The position numbers and the translations under genes were made by a program. A stretch of DNA of 64,000 bases from assembly GCA_037576215.1 (NCBI GenBank), contig JBANDB010000002.1, positions 2,480,001-2,544,000 of the forward strand. The letters run 5' to 3'. This document shows positions 32,240 through 45,800 of the stretch, in pieces (position 1 is the stretch's first letter; each line of letters opens with the position of its first letter). The notes beneath the pieces are model-generated. The model did not search any database. It was not told the origin of the DNA and was given only the letters and a program-made list of their open reading frames with translations. The stretch is from Armillaria gallica (Eukaryota; Basidiomycota; Agaricomycetes; Agaricales; Physalacriaceae).

Positions 32240-35200
32240 TATAAAGATGGAGTGTATCGTCTTTTAAATGTAACATTTTCAATTTTTTTCATCGCGTCGC
32301 GCGACACGTAGTGTAAGACTCAAGTGCCCACTGCCCAGCGACTGGGGCTCAGGGCACCCACGTAAGCTTTAGTGCTTCTCAGTTGTCTCATTGGCGGTGA
32401 ATGGTCAGTAATCATACTGTAAGACACTAGCAACATCTGGGATCGGGGTCTAAATGTGGCGCCGAACCCCTTTCGCTTGCAGCTTCACCATTGACCACCA
32501 TGTTCCTCCGGCCCCATGCAATCCAGTTGACTTGACGTCGACCGTTTTTTGGCCTATGTCCATGAGGCGAGACTAGCATCATTGCAGTTGTTTGAAACGC
32601 GCTCATAGACTAATTAATCGATTATACTGCTTTCAAATTCATAGGACTTTGCGCAGTAGAGGCTCTTTCTGCGAGCGTAAGACACATGGTTATCATGACA
32701 GCACGCTTGTGTGCCAGAGGATAGTAAGTTATCATGCGCCAAATGTTACCTTCTTGACTTTTGAAAACAGTCTTTTTTTTCACGAAGGCGTCCAAGGCAG
32801 GAAATACTTCAGCAGTGGGCGACTAAGACCCATCAGCAGCAGATCCACAGTCTTTGATAACAAAAGGATACGCGTCGATTAGGCGATTGAACCACCGAGA
32901 ACAGACAGTAGGGATCATCCAGCGGCTGCGTTGTTTAGGCGTGGACGGCGGGGCTTTTACCAGCTCTCCGGAGACCGTGGACGGACATATACTCGGGCGA
33001 CTGCTCGTCGTACTCGAAACTATTCAGATCGAAATGTGGGCGCCTTGTCATGGCAGACATTACGACGGCTGGACAGAAAGTTGTCACAGAAATGATGCGG
33101 GAACCAGCATGACTGGGTTGGAAACATGGTCTGTACTTGTCTACTCGCACGATGCGCGATTTTGACAGGATGCAGATATGCAACGGTCGGGCTAATCGGG
33201 GCTCAGGCATATGGACAATGGATGACGAGACCTCTGACGCTTGCAGCATGAATTCGAACACGCAGCCAAAGGTTTCATAGTGAAAATTTGTCACTCCTTG
33301 GAGATGAGGGAAAATTCCAAAGACAAGCTTTCCGAAGCCGAATTCCTGGGCAGGCGATGGGTTTCCTACAGATAAAACTGGCGAAGGAGACGCGACGCGG
33401 CGGGGCGTAGGGCTGCAAGATTATCCGCGCCCTTTGTGCCGTCTGGTATCAGGAAAATCATCGCGTCCTGATTATCCTGCGTCCGTGAGATGTGGTGGAA
33501 CTCGATGTGACAATTAGACGACTGTCACGTGGGCGCGACGCACGACGCCTCGCGACACTAGGCTACTGCATGACCATAGCAACGGGGTGCACCAAGCTAA
33601 GTTATAATGTACGCATAGCCTAGTCAGGCTGAATAAGGTGTCCTAAACGATCCGACAGGTCTACGAGGGGTGCTGTCGGGCGGGCGGGAGTACTGGGCCC
33701 TCTCGTCGATGACGACCTCTGTCCACAGTGTCCTGTCGCCTCATGCTACCCCTGTGATGTGTGCCGAAAAGATCCCAAGTAGCTCTCCTTGCACCGTGCC
33801 CCGAAAACATGTCAGGCTGGTAGCGCTTTTGGATTCGCAAGAACAGTCTCTCCTTAGACTCGCCTTATGGTCCCGTGTTGGGTATGGCGTGCTTCGGAAA
33901 ATCTCTCGGAGGACCCTTGCATTTACCTGTGCAAGTCGGAACAGGAATTGATGATACGGAGAGCGGCCTTACGCATACGAAGCTTCATATTTCCAGGGTT
34001 CGTTCATCCATTTTCTTTCCGACACTCTGGTATTCCTGTGTTCATCCACCGCCCATCTCGAACACAGCCCGGGACAGGAAGACGTAGGAGATTTTCAGTC
34101 TCTTATGACTCGTCAGTTGCGAAGATGGATGTAATTGGCAGCGTCCTTGGTCATTGACGGGTCCGAAGGCACCTCTAGTCGCGAACAACGAAATCCGCCT
34201 GAAGATGCTCTGAGTCACTTACTGTCCACCCAAAGTTGTGCCTATCGGCAGAAGGCTCTGGTACCCGCGACGCATTTAATACTACCCGAACGATCTCAAG
34301 CGCTGATCGCAACCACGCCGGTTGCTTGACGTTAGGAACAAAAATGGATGACTCTTCTTTTGGTAGATCAATCAACTCTACGTCCAACTTTGACCGAGAT
34401 TCACAATGATTTTAGGTGGATGGAATCTTCTCGGGGAAGCGCTAGCGATTTATGTCTTTCGGTTGCAGACGCAAATCCTTCCCAGATGCTATCACCTGGA
34501 CTTTCGGAATGTCAAGCAACAAGCGAATTAGAATGTGATCAGCATACTGGCAGGTGCTGGCCCTGAAACAAGAAAGTTACCCAGATCGGTAACATGGCAG
34601 CTTCTCGGATGAAGTTCGTCTACGATACAACTACTCTGGATGTGTCAATTCTTCGTATCTCGTCTGCTGGAAAATGTCTCCAGCTTTCATCGGTATGTTC
34701 TCGATTTGTCTTGGGGCGAAACTCAGCTGTAGCGCTCTATGGACTGGGACAGGTATCCTTTACGCCTTGTTTCTCAGGACGGGGTATCCGCCACTTATCT
34801 ATGGAGATGACGCAATGCTAGGATGAGCGGCGTTAATTGTGACCGACAGCCCTGGATATTCCAGGCAAATGCCGAATCAAATGGGTTTCTGTGAGGAGCA
34901 AGGCTTTCGTTCCGGATCTTAATGGTAATTATTTCTCCCGATTCGAGAGGCATATAGGCACCCAGACAAAGCGCTAGATCCAAACGAGGTTATGAACATT
35001 TACAAGCCAAATTATCTTATCGTGAATGGATTCCACCATTGCGACTAGCTATCCGTTTTGCTGCTAGGTTGATGTCATCTGGCAGCGACAGACTTTATAA
35101 TACGTTGCGCGTTCAGTTGCGAGGAAGCTTTTGGTGAGCGAGTATTTCAGTTATAACACAATGCAGTGTAAAGCCTGTGGAAACGTCGACTGACGGCAAA

Positions 35201-35575
35201 TTCCGTAGCGTTACGGCGATCAACGACTCCGAGTGACGAGTACAGCGGCCCGAGGTGCGATTCGTATTTATTGCCAGTACCTTTGCAACGAACTTTGGTC
35301 TTGCGTGCGCAACTGCAAATGGTGTACACGGTCTGTCTTCCGAGCGACCAGTGCATCTAGCAGCACCCTGCGTCTGGATTTCGGACAGTTACGCTCAATC
35401 CTGAACCTTCCATCGTTCCGATTTCGCGTCTGGGCGAACGTTGATAGATAGGTCGAAGGTTAAACATTGATAGGTCTCGTGAATTCTATTTCCATCTCCA
35501 CGGCCATCACCATGCCCCTGACTCTTCCCTCAGTCGTTGACCATCATCTATATTCTCCCTCCCCATCTTCTGGCC
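32240..35575. other. Long stretch without a supported gene
   Basis: More than 3 kb. The open frames are short, overlap on both strands and lack motifs. One minus-strand frame near 34387 (LIDLPKEESSIFVPNVKQPA) looks mildly coding but leads nowhere. This may be decayed genes or transposon remains. No terminal repeats were recognised. Confidence 0.4.
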
Positions 35576-37636
35576 ATGTTACCTCCTAACAATGAGGTTC
35601 ACCCAGCGCAATGCATAATAATCGGAGCGAGCTTGGAAGGTCTTCTCTGTGCGTATTGCTTGAGACAAGTTGGGCACAACGTTATCGTGGTCGAGAAAAA
35701 CTCTGAAGATGTACCGGTGAGTGTTAAGCATTGGCTATGCATGATCAGGCCTCAGGTCTTACACATGATACTAAAGGTCCTTCAGCGTGGTGTACGTGCT
35801 CCTCCGAATGCAGCGCGTCTTCTGGTTCGTCTTCCTGGTGTAAAGTCTCTGCTCCAAAACAAGGGTACCACTGCTTCGGGGTGTGTGAATAACTTGTAGT
35901 ATGCCGTGGCCCGACTCATTTATTCGTATAGATTGGAGTACATTGAAGGTGCTTTTATGAAGTGACCTTCAGAGAAAACTCATCATTCAACCATGAATCC
36001 ATGATTAGGCAGCACGTCTCGATCAATTGGACTTACTGAATTTTTCGGCCAAGTCATGTCTGATCTAGGCTCTGACTTCCACACGATTCCTGTATGTAAT
36101 AGCCCGTCGTCTTCCCGAATCGATCTAAGGAGATCCTCGGTAGCATGGTGTTCTATGCAGCCATTTACGCGAACTCTGTCGTGAAGCTGGGATCAATATC
36201 AGATATGAAGTAGACATTGTTTCATTCTCGACGTCGAAACTTGGCAGACCGATTGTCACTTCCAAGACCGGGGAAACAATAGAGGGAGACCTGGTATCTT
36301 TCTTCCTTTGCAATTCACTCCGCCGTGGGCTAAAATTCTCATCACTTTAGGTTGTGGGGGCCGATGGTGACAGTGGGATTAGCCGCACTTTTCTGTCGGA
36401 GACATTTTCCGACGTTGACAGCGGTAACAGCAGTAACAGCAGTGATAGCGACGAAGATTTCGAATCTTCTCTTCGACACACCGGAATTCGCCAGGTAACA
36501 GGGTACGTCATGTTACCATGCAAAGGCTCTGTCTTCTCATCCTGTTGCAGTGCAACGTTCTGTATCCCGGTAACATCTATGCGTGCAGATCCGAAACTGG
36601 AAAGTTTGACGCGGTCGAGTGCTGCAAGTCCCAGTTTCTTATACGACGTGAAGCTCAAATTTGACAAATTATTTCTCCACGCAGATTAAACTTTGGATGA
36701 TTTCTGATGGAATGGTTTTGGGCGCGATGGTACTGGTGTTTCATTCACGTCTACGGTATTATAAGGCTCACTATTGCACAGCACGGTCCTGAGCTATACA
36801 TCGTCGTAATCATGTCCCCCAGCAAATCCGAGTTCGATGGTGTGCAATCCCAAGGAGAGAATGCGGATGTTATGGATGCTTTTGCAGATGTTCTTGGTCA
36901 GTGTGACTCATTGTAAGTCACACAGTCCACTGAAAGGACGGCCCGATTATGCTGATCCGACTTACTCCCAGGGTTTTCCATCTCCTGCGACTGGCATCAC
37001 ACTGTCATCGAGAACGACAAGTAGTTCCCAAAGTGGCTCCACATCTTGTTGATACCACCCGGAACGTTGTTCTGATTGGGAATGCAGGGATACCCGGACC
37101 GGTATGTTTTTCTTGTACCTTTTGAGTGTCCGCCCTAATCGAATATTTGTCTTCCAGTTCTATGGGATTTACTCCGAGTACGTGTTCTCCCTATTTTTAG
37201 CGTCCCTTTCTAAAGAAGTTCATTCTTGACCAGTTGTTTGGCGGTGAGATCATATGCTACCGCAGTCCTGAAGATAACTGATTTCTTTGCGCATTTTTAG
37301 ATTGAGAGTGCCTTTACGCTCCCTCATCTATTCTCTAAGCTCTCGTCTGTGGAGCAGATTCCCCTTCTTCTAGACGGCTATCAAAAGATACGAACCCCTC
37401 GCAATCTAGGCTCTTTATCCTCGGAGCTAGAGGCTGCGGCGCTCATGTCTTTACCACCTAGTGCCGAACGCGATCAACGCGATGAGGCGCTGGCCTTACC
37501 ACTTGATCAAGAAGACGAAGCCTCCGCGAAAGTTTGGGCGGCGACGTTGATACAGTTTAATTACGATGCGATAGAGGCTGTAGATGAATGGTGGATTCAG
37601 TGGGGGAAGTTTGTTATAGATGGCAAAGGTGCATAA
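35576..37636 (+). pseudogene. FAD-dependent monooxygenase (salicylate hydroxylase-like), probably decaying
   Basis: The N-terminal Rossmann region reads CIIIGASLEGLLCAYCLRQVG (central Gly of GxGxxG replaced by Ser), then VEKN. Next comes RGVRAPPNAARLLVRLPGV after an intron starting at 35717. Later exons give LTEFFGQVMSDLGSDFHTIP, LRELCREAGINIRYEVDIVS, VVGADGDSGISRTFL (DG motif region), NVVLIGNAGIPGP (second FAD motif, usual GDAAH altered) and a C-terminal helix LFSKLSSVEQIPLLLDGYQK. The expected family order is kept. However, between 35940 and 36140 the frame shifts (apparent loss of a T in the run at 35956) and a stop precedes CSHLRELC, and no reasonable intron removes them. Altered key residues and the breaks favour a pseudogene. 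A Ser/Asp insertion sits at 36420-36470. Confidence 0.6.
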
Positions 37637-38425
37637 CCACTATCATACACATCGCGGTCATTGTTCGTCCTTTTGTCTCAGGTTTCTTGGCTATTCTAAA
37701 CCCTTACTACTACTAGTATTACTACTACTACATCTTGGACATTGACAAGCAAGTTGACCTCTTTTGTCATTCTCCAAGGGACCAGATTTCACGCACAGCC
37801 TTACCTCGGCAATCAGTCTGGCTCTGACCCCCGGTACCGGTTCAGCATTAATATTATTTAACCACACTGCAGCCCCCTGCCTCGAATCCTCGCCCTTCTG
37901 ATGCCGCAGGTCACTAGAGCATGGTGCCATAACGGTAGCAAATTAAATTGTCATTGTGTCTCTCCTATCAAAATGTAAGATGCTAATGTGTCGGAGTGGT
38001 CGAAGCCTTCTAGTACTGCTGGCTAAGAAGGCGACGCTCGTATCCGATCACGCGTTTCTCATGAGGCATAATTTGTAGCCTGTTTATTCATCCACTCCAG
38101 TGACAGAGCTGGGAACTTTTCATCCCAAAGGCCGGCATTTAGTGCTTATCTTCGCTGGAATTGAAATACATATGTGCGCGTGTTCTTCTAATATGACTTT
38201 CATCTCACAGGAACATGTTTTTTCCCAGGAACAATCCCGGTCGATTCATAACGCCATGCTAGTACGACAGAGTACGACCCTTCCTTGATGATTGATCAAA
38301 TTGTCCCGATAACACGGTTTAATCATGCGTCATACGGTTACGCTTTGTTAGTTATACTTAACCCGGGGGGCCTTAGGACTAGTATTTCCGCCCAACTTCA
38401 AAGAAGACGAACACTCGCGACAAAC

Positions 38426-39359
38426 ATGAACTGGCCAACCGATTCTAGCCCACTTGTATCCTTGATCTTCATCTATCTTGCCGCATACTTGAACCAACGG
38501 GCGGTAACTCCACCGAAGTTTCCTACTCCTCCACCCCTTGCGTCGAAGGAGCCGCTGCCTGTAGAACGGAAAACATTGCTCGAAAGGACGATATACCGGA
38601 ACGTCGCTGTCACTAATTTTATTGAGAAGGTAAACCCGCCCATGCAAACAACTAGTTATACTCACACGTCGCCAGGCCGTTGTATGGACTGCTGCAGGGA
38701 CAGAAATCATATCCCTCGTTCTAAGCAAGTGGTTTCCATCCTGGCGGCTGTCTGGCATTGTTCTCGGATATCTATTCATGCCTGAGGGTCATCCGGAGAG
38801 GATTTGGCAATTCAATGCCCTGTCGTCGTTGCTATTCCTAGGCACCACCTTAATTATTCTCGGGGGAGTGATTCGACTGATGTGCTTTCGGACGATGGGG
38901 GAAATGTTTACATTCGAGCACGCAGTGAAGAAAGACCACAGGCTGATGAAGACAGGACCATATTCCATTGTCCGGTAGGTTTATTGTACTCCACATCCAT
39001 AATAGCTTGCTGAGGTTTTATTTTTGCCAAGACACCCTAGCTACATCGGGATGATCATGATTTTAATCGGTACAGGACTTTGGCAAGCAGCCCCTGGGTC
39101 TTGGACCAGGGAGAGCGGATATCTACAGACCTGGCCAGGAGCTTTCTGGGCTGCCACAGGAATTCTTTGGCTTGGCACATTGTGTGATTATAGTTTTAAC
39201 TTCCATGTTATGACTGAAGTTGACAATCACAAAATTTCAGGCGTAGCGTTTGTCCTTCGCTCGAGTGAAGAAGACGTAGTTTTATCCAAGCAATTCGGAG
39301 AAGAGTGGAATGAATGGGCGAAGAGCGTGCGCTACCGATTACTACCTGGAGTATACTGA
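38426..39359 (+). CDS. Isoprenylcysteine carboxyl methyltransferase (ICMT) family protein
   Basis: Integral membrane methyltransferase family; fungal Ste14 methylates prenylated C-terminal cysteines in the ER. Exons 38426-38629, 38676-38974 and 39032-39359, 276 aa. N-terminal hydrophobic segment (SLIFIYLAAYLNQRA), then LSSLLFLGTTLIILGGVIRL, RTMGEMFTFE, and the signature TGPYSIVRHPSYIGMIMIL split by the second intron (acceptor CCAAG). The C-terminus FGEEWNEWAKSVRYRLLPGV is the typical family ending. Its sequence is of the diverged Agaricomycete ICMT-like type, often present in many copies, so a Ste14 role is not assured. No functional tie to its neighbours is evident. Upstream, 37637-38425 shows no gene apart from a short TAC-rich microsatellite near 37710. 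Confidence 0.85.
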
Positions 39360-41233
39360 ATGAACTCTGTAACATCAAAGTTAAAGCGGATCCTGCTGTT
39401 GTTGTTTGTACCCTATTTTTAACATTAGTGTTCGAGCATTACTTATACTTACGTTGACGCATTTTTTTCTGCTTTCCTCAACAGATAGGTGGTGTGTTGA
39501 TTGGTACTAAGCTCGAGACGACTCAGCGGAAGCGGTATCTCGAGTTGTCTGGGAGCCATGCGGCTCAGGACCAAGATTCCACTTCGCAAAGATGTGTGTG
39601 CCAGAGGTACTCGGAATGCGAGCTTCAAGCTATGTCCGACGCCGACTCAAGAGTCCGAGCTCCGTGGGAACTGGTCCCCACTAACGTCCAAATCTGTCGC
39701 CGTGCACCACGGATCCTACTTGATTTTCAGGCAGTTTCAGGTTCTTCAACTGCGATCACGTTGACATACTAACCCCCAGATTTCCGACTTCTTCCTTTCG
39801 GTGGTGGACATCGAATTCTCTACGCGCATTCGGATCATAGCGCAATGTTATAAAGTCCGCGGTCCCACCAGACTCGCGAGTCGCCTTCGTCAAAGACAAT
39901 GAGTCTTCCAATGTTCGATCTGAAGGGCGGAACTTCGACCATTTCTGAAAGTCGAAATGTCTTTGCTGTACCTGCTCCCCCGGGTCTACTTCCACCGTTG
40001 ACTATGAAGGGTCCAAGAAGCTCTGCTCCCGTGTCTGAGGATTATCAGCGAATCATTTCATTTCTTCGAAGTCGTCTTCTATCTTGCCAAGGACCGCATT
40101 TGTTGGGTGCGTGGAATCGTGGCCTTCCTTCGGATCTCATAACTAACGAAACCCCACGTAGTCATCGAGCATCAGCGTCAATGTTACTATTGGTTTCCTT
40201 CAACGCCATGGGGTCTTTCCCTAGAGTCAGACGTCGAAATTGTGGTCTCGACTGGTCTGGAAAATATACCCTCTCCTTCAGGCGATATATCATTCATATT
40301 TCGTTTAACGCCCTCTTCGAATTTCGGCAAATATTCATTGAGAAATGTCTGAGGCTTTATATTAGACTGCTCTTCTACACGTCTTGGAAATCGTCTTGAT
40401 TGTTCGAGCTGCGGTATGATAACATGCTATTTGTTGTTGTTCATGTTCAACCTCGGGGAATTCAAAAAGTTTTGATGTTGTTCGGTCATGGTCCAAGTAA
40501 GTTAAACCCTTTCTGATCACCGTGACCGGTCACTATGGGTCAATTGCATCGGATAGTATTTCTTCACGTTATTCCGTCAGAGCTATCATTCCGCTCTCTA
40601 CTACTGCCCCAAGGATTTCTTCTCTTTTTGAGAAACAACGGCCGCTCTTCGGTCTCTTGATGGTCAAGTGATCAAGAGTCGGCACCGAGTTAATGAAAGG
40701 CAACCCGGTTCTAGTTCCTCCTTCTCGTACTTCCTATCCACAGGTTCTTCAGCACCGAGTCCGGTGTTCAAACTTCTTCTGGGCCCTAACGGCGTCGTGT
40801 ATCCTGCTCTTCCATACTAGCGCTCTACCAGCCTTGCACCCGATAACTAGTAGCAGAGGCGTTTTTGCTATTGCTAAAACCGCCTGCTTCGCCTATCGGT
40901 GGCCTTATTGACCTTATATCATATTCGTATGGTCGTTCTGACCAAAGACACGCGGTAAGCAATGAGGCACATTTTCCTGTCTGCAGACATGAAGTCCTTC
41001 TCATAGGTCGCGACGTTTCTCCCGGACGTCATAAGCCCTTGTTACTTCAGAATGCACGGCAAAATGTACTTATCCATGGAATGAAAATCAACTCTATCAT
41101 GCTGTTAGAGCGCGAAACGAATACCGAAGTGTATGTGGTTGCTTCGCACTTTTACAAGGAAAATCCCACGACAAAACTTCATAAAATCCGGCCTCATTCG
41201 TGGCATTATGCGTAGTACATCGTAACATGCGGG
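39360..41233. other. No supported gene
   Basis: About 1.9 kb of short frames in all phases. None shows a motif or a convincing exon chain. It may contain degraded coding sequence near 39500-39900, where frames on both strands stay open, but I cannot name it. Confidence 0.4.
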
Positions 41234-44200
41234 TTAATCAAAGATATCAGTCGCATAGCGACCTTGGGTGACTTGCTGGAATCGATTTACGGCCTGATCA
41301 TGATCGAGTCCCTGCTGAGTTTCTAAAATTTCAATCAGTTTGTTCTTGATCCCCTTCGCAATTTGTCCAGAACCACAGGTAAAGAACTAAAATACATCAC
41401 AATCAGTAATTTCGCTGCACCAGAAATCATAGAACTAACCTTGGCTTCAGCGTGATATGCTTCCAGAACCACTTGGCGATCACGCCACAATCGACTATAA
41501 TGGATGTTACTTAATATTAGCACCCGAACGCAGAAAGTAAGGACTTACTCTTGAACATATCGACTGTCCCCCGACAATGCGGCCACCCTCGAAAACGCGG
41601 GATGTACCTCCACAACTCCCAATTTCTCCCACTCCTTCAAATCACTCTCTTCATACAGATAGTCCACCTCTGGATTCCTGCAGCCATAGAACAAGATTGC
41701 CTTCCCTACATCTCTACCAGATATCTTTTGCATAGCTCTCTCTTGCATGAATCCACGCATCGGTGCAATCCCAGAGCCTGCACAGAACATCACAATAGGA
41801 ACCGTCGGATCTACCGGTAGGCGAAACAACGGGGAACAGTTCCTGACTGCCATCCGAACCCGTTCCCCAGGAACGAGATCAGAGAGGTAGTTCGAAGCCA
41901 CTCCAAGAAATGCTCTCTCTCCTCCGGAACGTGAAGGAGAGTCAATGACACTCACGGTCAGCGTGACACGCTGTGGGTTCCAGAGGGGAGAGGAGGAGAT
42001 AGAGTACTGACGCACGCGCATAGGCGGAAGCATCTGAAGAAAGGCCCCAAGGGAAACCGACACCGATGGAAACTTCTCGAGGATATCGAGCACGCTGAGC
42101 CGTTTCGCTATCACCTCGTCGTTATAAGAGGCCTTGAGTCCTTGTAGAGATGAAATGGTAGCCTCGTCAGATGAAGCGGATATGATATTCTCAATGTCTT
42201 TGTTTGTCGCAAGTTGCGACAGTTCCACATAGCTGCTCAGGATCTCGAATAGAGCAACTGACTTTCCGACAGGCAACGAAGTGGGGCTTGTCGACGATAT
42301 GATAACCTGGAAGTCAAGCATGTTAGCAATGATTTAACATCGCTAACTGGTTTGGCGCGTACATGCTGTTCCCTCGTGATACCAAAATGAGACAGCACAC
42401 GATTGATATCTCGCGTCGGATTGTGGGGGAGACTGGGAAATAACATCAGCAGTAGTTTTAGAGAGAAAGGGTGCCCAACTTACATCGCCAAATAATCGCC
42501 AGCGTTGTAGTTCATCCGTGACGGGAGCTCAAACTCTAGGTGTCTCTTCACAGGATGTCCCGTCGGAGTGAGGATTTTGTTTTCTACCAGACGACCCAAG
42601 GCTGTATCAGGCTGACGAAGGCTCTCGGCTCTCTCGTCTCCGGCATCAATGACCTTCACATCAATAACTGAAACGCCTGCGGTTGTCTTCGTGGTGGAAT
42701 ACTCCTACCCCTTGATTCAGAATATGCTCGTAAGGGAGAGGGATTGAGATTCGTTACCTTGGATAATGTCTTCCACAATTTACCTTGATACTCATCGAAG
42801 ACTTGGAAGAAATTTCCTAGACTTGCATCTCCCTCCCCTCGCTCAAGCAATCGTCTACTACCATACTTTTCAAGAAGTTCATCACATAGCTTCGGTATTT
42901 TCTGATACGTCTGAACCCAATCGGAGTTGCCGCATCCAAACACCGTGAAGCTAACGCCGCGAAGCTCTTCTCCTTGAAGATTACTTAACCAGTCAACGAA
43001 CCGAGTTGCATTATCCGCAGGTTCACCTAGTGCTAGTCAATATTAATAACATGACAGACGAGAAGCTATCAACCTTCGAAGGATGCGGTAACAATGACGA
43101 TAGGGCCATTCGTCGGTAATTGACCAGTAATCGAATCTAGAGTTCCAATTTTGGCAGCGAAGCCTGAAAAAATGGTTAGCATTCATTATTCGTCGCTCCA
43201 TTTGGCACTGACTATACGTCGCAGCCTCGCTAGCAATCCTTTGGGCAAAGGCTTCTGAGGTCCCCGTATTGGATCCGTACAGGACATAAAGTGGAGCTTT
43301 ACTATCAGCTGGACCCGTGATGTGAGGATGGGGAGTGACGTCTGGACCATCATAGGCTCTCTTGATACCAACGGCAGATACTGAAGAAATATGAGGCCCG
43401 TCAGTGCGTAGCTTTGCATGTATCTTGAGATCCTTTGGCTTGATCGTCAGAGCCTGGCTTATTTGAAGCGTGTACGAAGGGTCGGCCAATGATAGGTCAA
43501 ACTTTTGGATGACAGATGTGAGTACTAGCATGACTTCCTGCCATGCGAAAGGACGCCCGATACATCCTCTCAAACCGAAACCAAACTGATGAAGACAATA
43601 AGAATACAATGGAAGATCAAATACGAAGCTGCTTACCGGTTGCCATGCGTTAGGCTATTTACTCCCGGCATAAGCTTCTGAAATCGAGAAACGAGCCAAA
43701 AACTCACCGGTAAGGCTTCAAACTTCCCGTCCATCATTCTTTCTGGACGGAATTCTTCCGCCTAAAGAAAACACTATAGACCATCCGAAAGCCAGGACAG
43801 ATATCTGTGCACTCACATCTTCTCCCCACACCTTGGGATCTCTGTGCATCACATATGTTTGGATAGTGAGGGAAGTACCAGCCTTGACGAAATATTTTCC
43901 GCCTCCAAGAGTAGTGTCTTCGATAGGCGCTGCTGTCCGCGAGGACGCCGTTGGCCCTAAGCGAAGCGACTCCCGCATCACAGCTTTGTTCAGGAGCATT
44001 GGTAACTCTCCTTGAGCAAAATAATGTATCGCGTACCAATAAGGTAAGGGAGTTTATCGAAGTCTTCGACTTCCAGAGGGCGTCCTCCCAGGACCTCGTC
44101 AATCTCGGCTCGAAGCTTTCTCATTTTTTCCGGATTTTTCAGCAAGTAGTAGATCGTGAAGGTCATCATTCCTGTTAGGACATGATGAGACAATGAAAAC

Positions 44201-45567
44201 AGAATAGGACTGCGGTATCTACCTGATGACGTTTCATGTCCTGCAAACGGGGTCAGCTAAATTACATAGTCACGATGTATGAGGGAGCACACCTACCTGC
44301 AATCAGGAATGTCAGAAGCTAAGGACTCAGTCAGTAATAGCGGACACTGGAATAAACCATCCACACACATTGTGGCCGATGCTTTCCTCTGAAAGTCCCT
44401 GACCGGTCTTGGGGTCCTTCGCGTTCAGCATGAGGTCAAGCAAATCTTTCTTATCGATAGGATTTTGCTTGCGATCAGCGATGACTAGGACCAGTTATAA
44501 CAGAACAGTAAGAATCGAGTCAACACAGGACATACTGGAGTTTGCTAGATCCCGCATGATCTGCTGGTCACTTTCATATTTAGCCGTCGCGGAGTGCATC
44601 AGAGCCTGAACAAGATGAGGTCGCTTCGAGCGAACAAAGCTCTCCTTCAAGAAGTCGACCATAGACTTGACAAAAGGCGGTTGGGTTTCCTGTGTCAGAT
44701 AATATGAGCTTTTTGACTGTAGTACGACCAAGAATCTTACAGTATAGAAAGAATTCAGTCTGGACAGGATGTGAGCAAGCACATACGTGTAATAGGAATC
44801 ATATCGTACCGATAAGACATAGTACAGTACGCAATTGTATCCAAAGCAACTCGAGTAAAGTCGGTGGAAGGATCGATGACTCCGTTTGGTCCAAAACTTT
44901 TGGGAAAAGTAAGCAACCGAGGTAAGTTCATCAAGATGAAACGACCAACCGTTCCCACTAAACATACAAGCACATTAGTCGACGATGAAGACGGCGCACC
45001 ATGAAAATTAACCTTCAAAAGTAGCTGACCACAAATGTCCTTCATGTCGTCTAACATGCTTCGGACGGACATCGTACCGAATGCAGGCATCAAGATACGG
45101 TCTAGGTAAGATATTCAGCATAAACATGACGGAAACAAGGTCTTCTACATACGAGCAACACCCCAGTTTGCCTCATCACCGAAAGCCTGGAAAGCGTTCA
45201 AGTTGTCAGTCATCGATAACTTGAGCCAGATGCAGAGATGCAATACGGTGAATAAACCATCGCCAACAAGGTTCTGTACTTCATGCAATGCAGGCGTGAA
45301 GCTCTTCTTAAACCGCTTGTCGTCTGACATCTCATTCGCTAGGACATGCGAGTTGATACATATCAATTTTCGTCCGCCTAGAGATGACAATGGTCAGTAC
45401 ATCCACAAACCGCATAGGTGGGTATCCCTACCCAAGAGATCGAGCTGGTAGATCTCGCCATAGGTTTTGGCAAGAAGAATAAAGGATTGGATCGGTACAT
45501 CTCTGTCCAAGTCTCGAGTATTTCCAAGGAAAGGGACCGTAGGCGGCTGGGGTATGGGAGTCGACAT
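41234..45567 (-). CDS. Self-sufficient cytochrome P450-reductase fusion (CYP505/P450foxy type), copy 1
   Basis: P450 heme domain fused to an FMN/FAD/NADPH reductase; known CYP505 enzymes hydroxylate fatty acids near the omega end. Start MSTPIPQPPTVPFLGNTRDL at 45567, many short introns. In order: SFTPALHEVQNLVGDGLFT, DFTRVALDTIAYC, I-helix LLTFLIAGHETSS encoded by 22-nt (44318-44297) and 18-nt (44240-44223) exons, MRESLRLGPTASSR (ExxR), PPNAWQPFGFGLRGCIGRPF (heme Cys) and FMN loop LYVLYGSNTGTSEAFAQRIA. After that come VFGCGNSDW, RQYSISSSPLWNP (FAD) and MFCAGSGIAPMRGF with ILFYGCRNPEVDYLY (NADPH). The end reads FFTCGSGQIAKG and ATDIFD. I found no break, but not every junction was checked. Tandem paralogue at 50563. 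Confidence 0.9.
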
Positions 45568-45800
45568 TATAGCATGCAGATTCGACGGTAGGATACATGA
45601 CCCTTTATACAGACACGTAGACCAATCAAATGACCTGCATTTACTGAGAATGACGGTTGGTTGTGGATTGAATAATGCAGTCAAGTGTTTGATACCGACC
45701 GGAATAGCTCTGGTTGATCGACGCATTTTCGCCGCAGAATTCCCAAGCTTTCCGTTAAGACGCCGTGTATGCGCGAAGTTGGACCCACACACACCGCTGA

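Noticed and set aside
32240..35575. Further RNA genes near the tRNA
   Set aside because: No second cloverleaf, 5S or snRNA pattern was recognised by eye.
39494..40399. Overlapping ORFs on both strands after the ICMT gene
   Set aside because: They share no family motif and could not be linked by splice sites.
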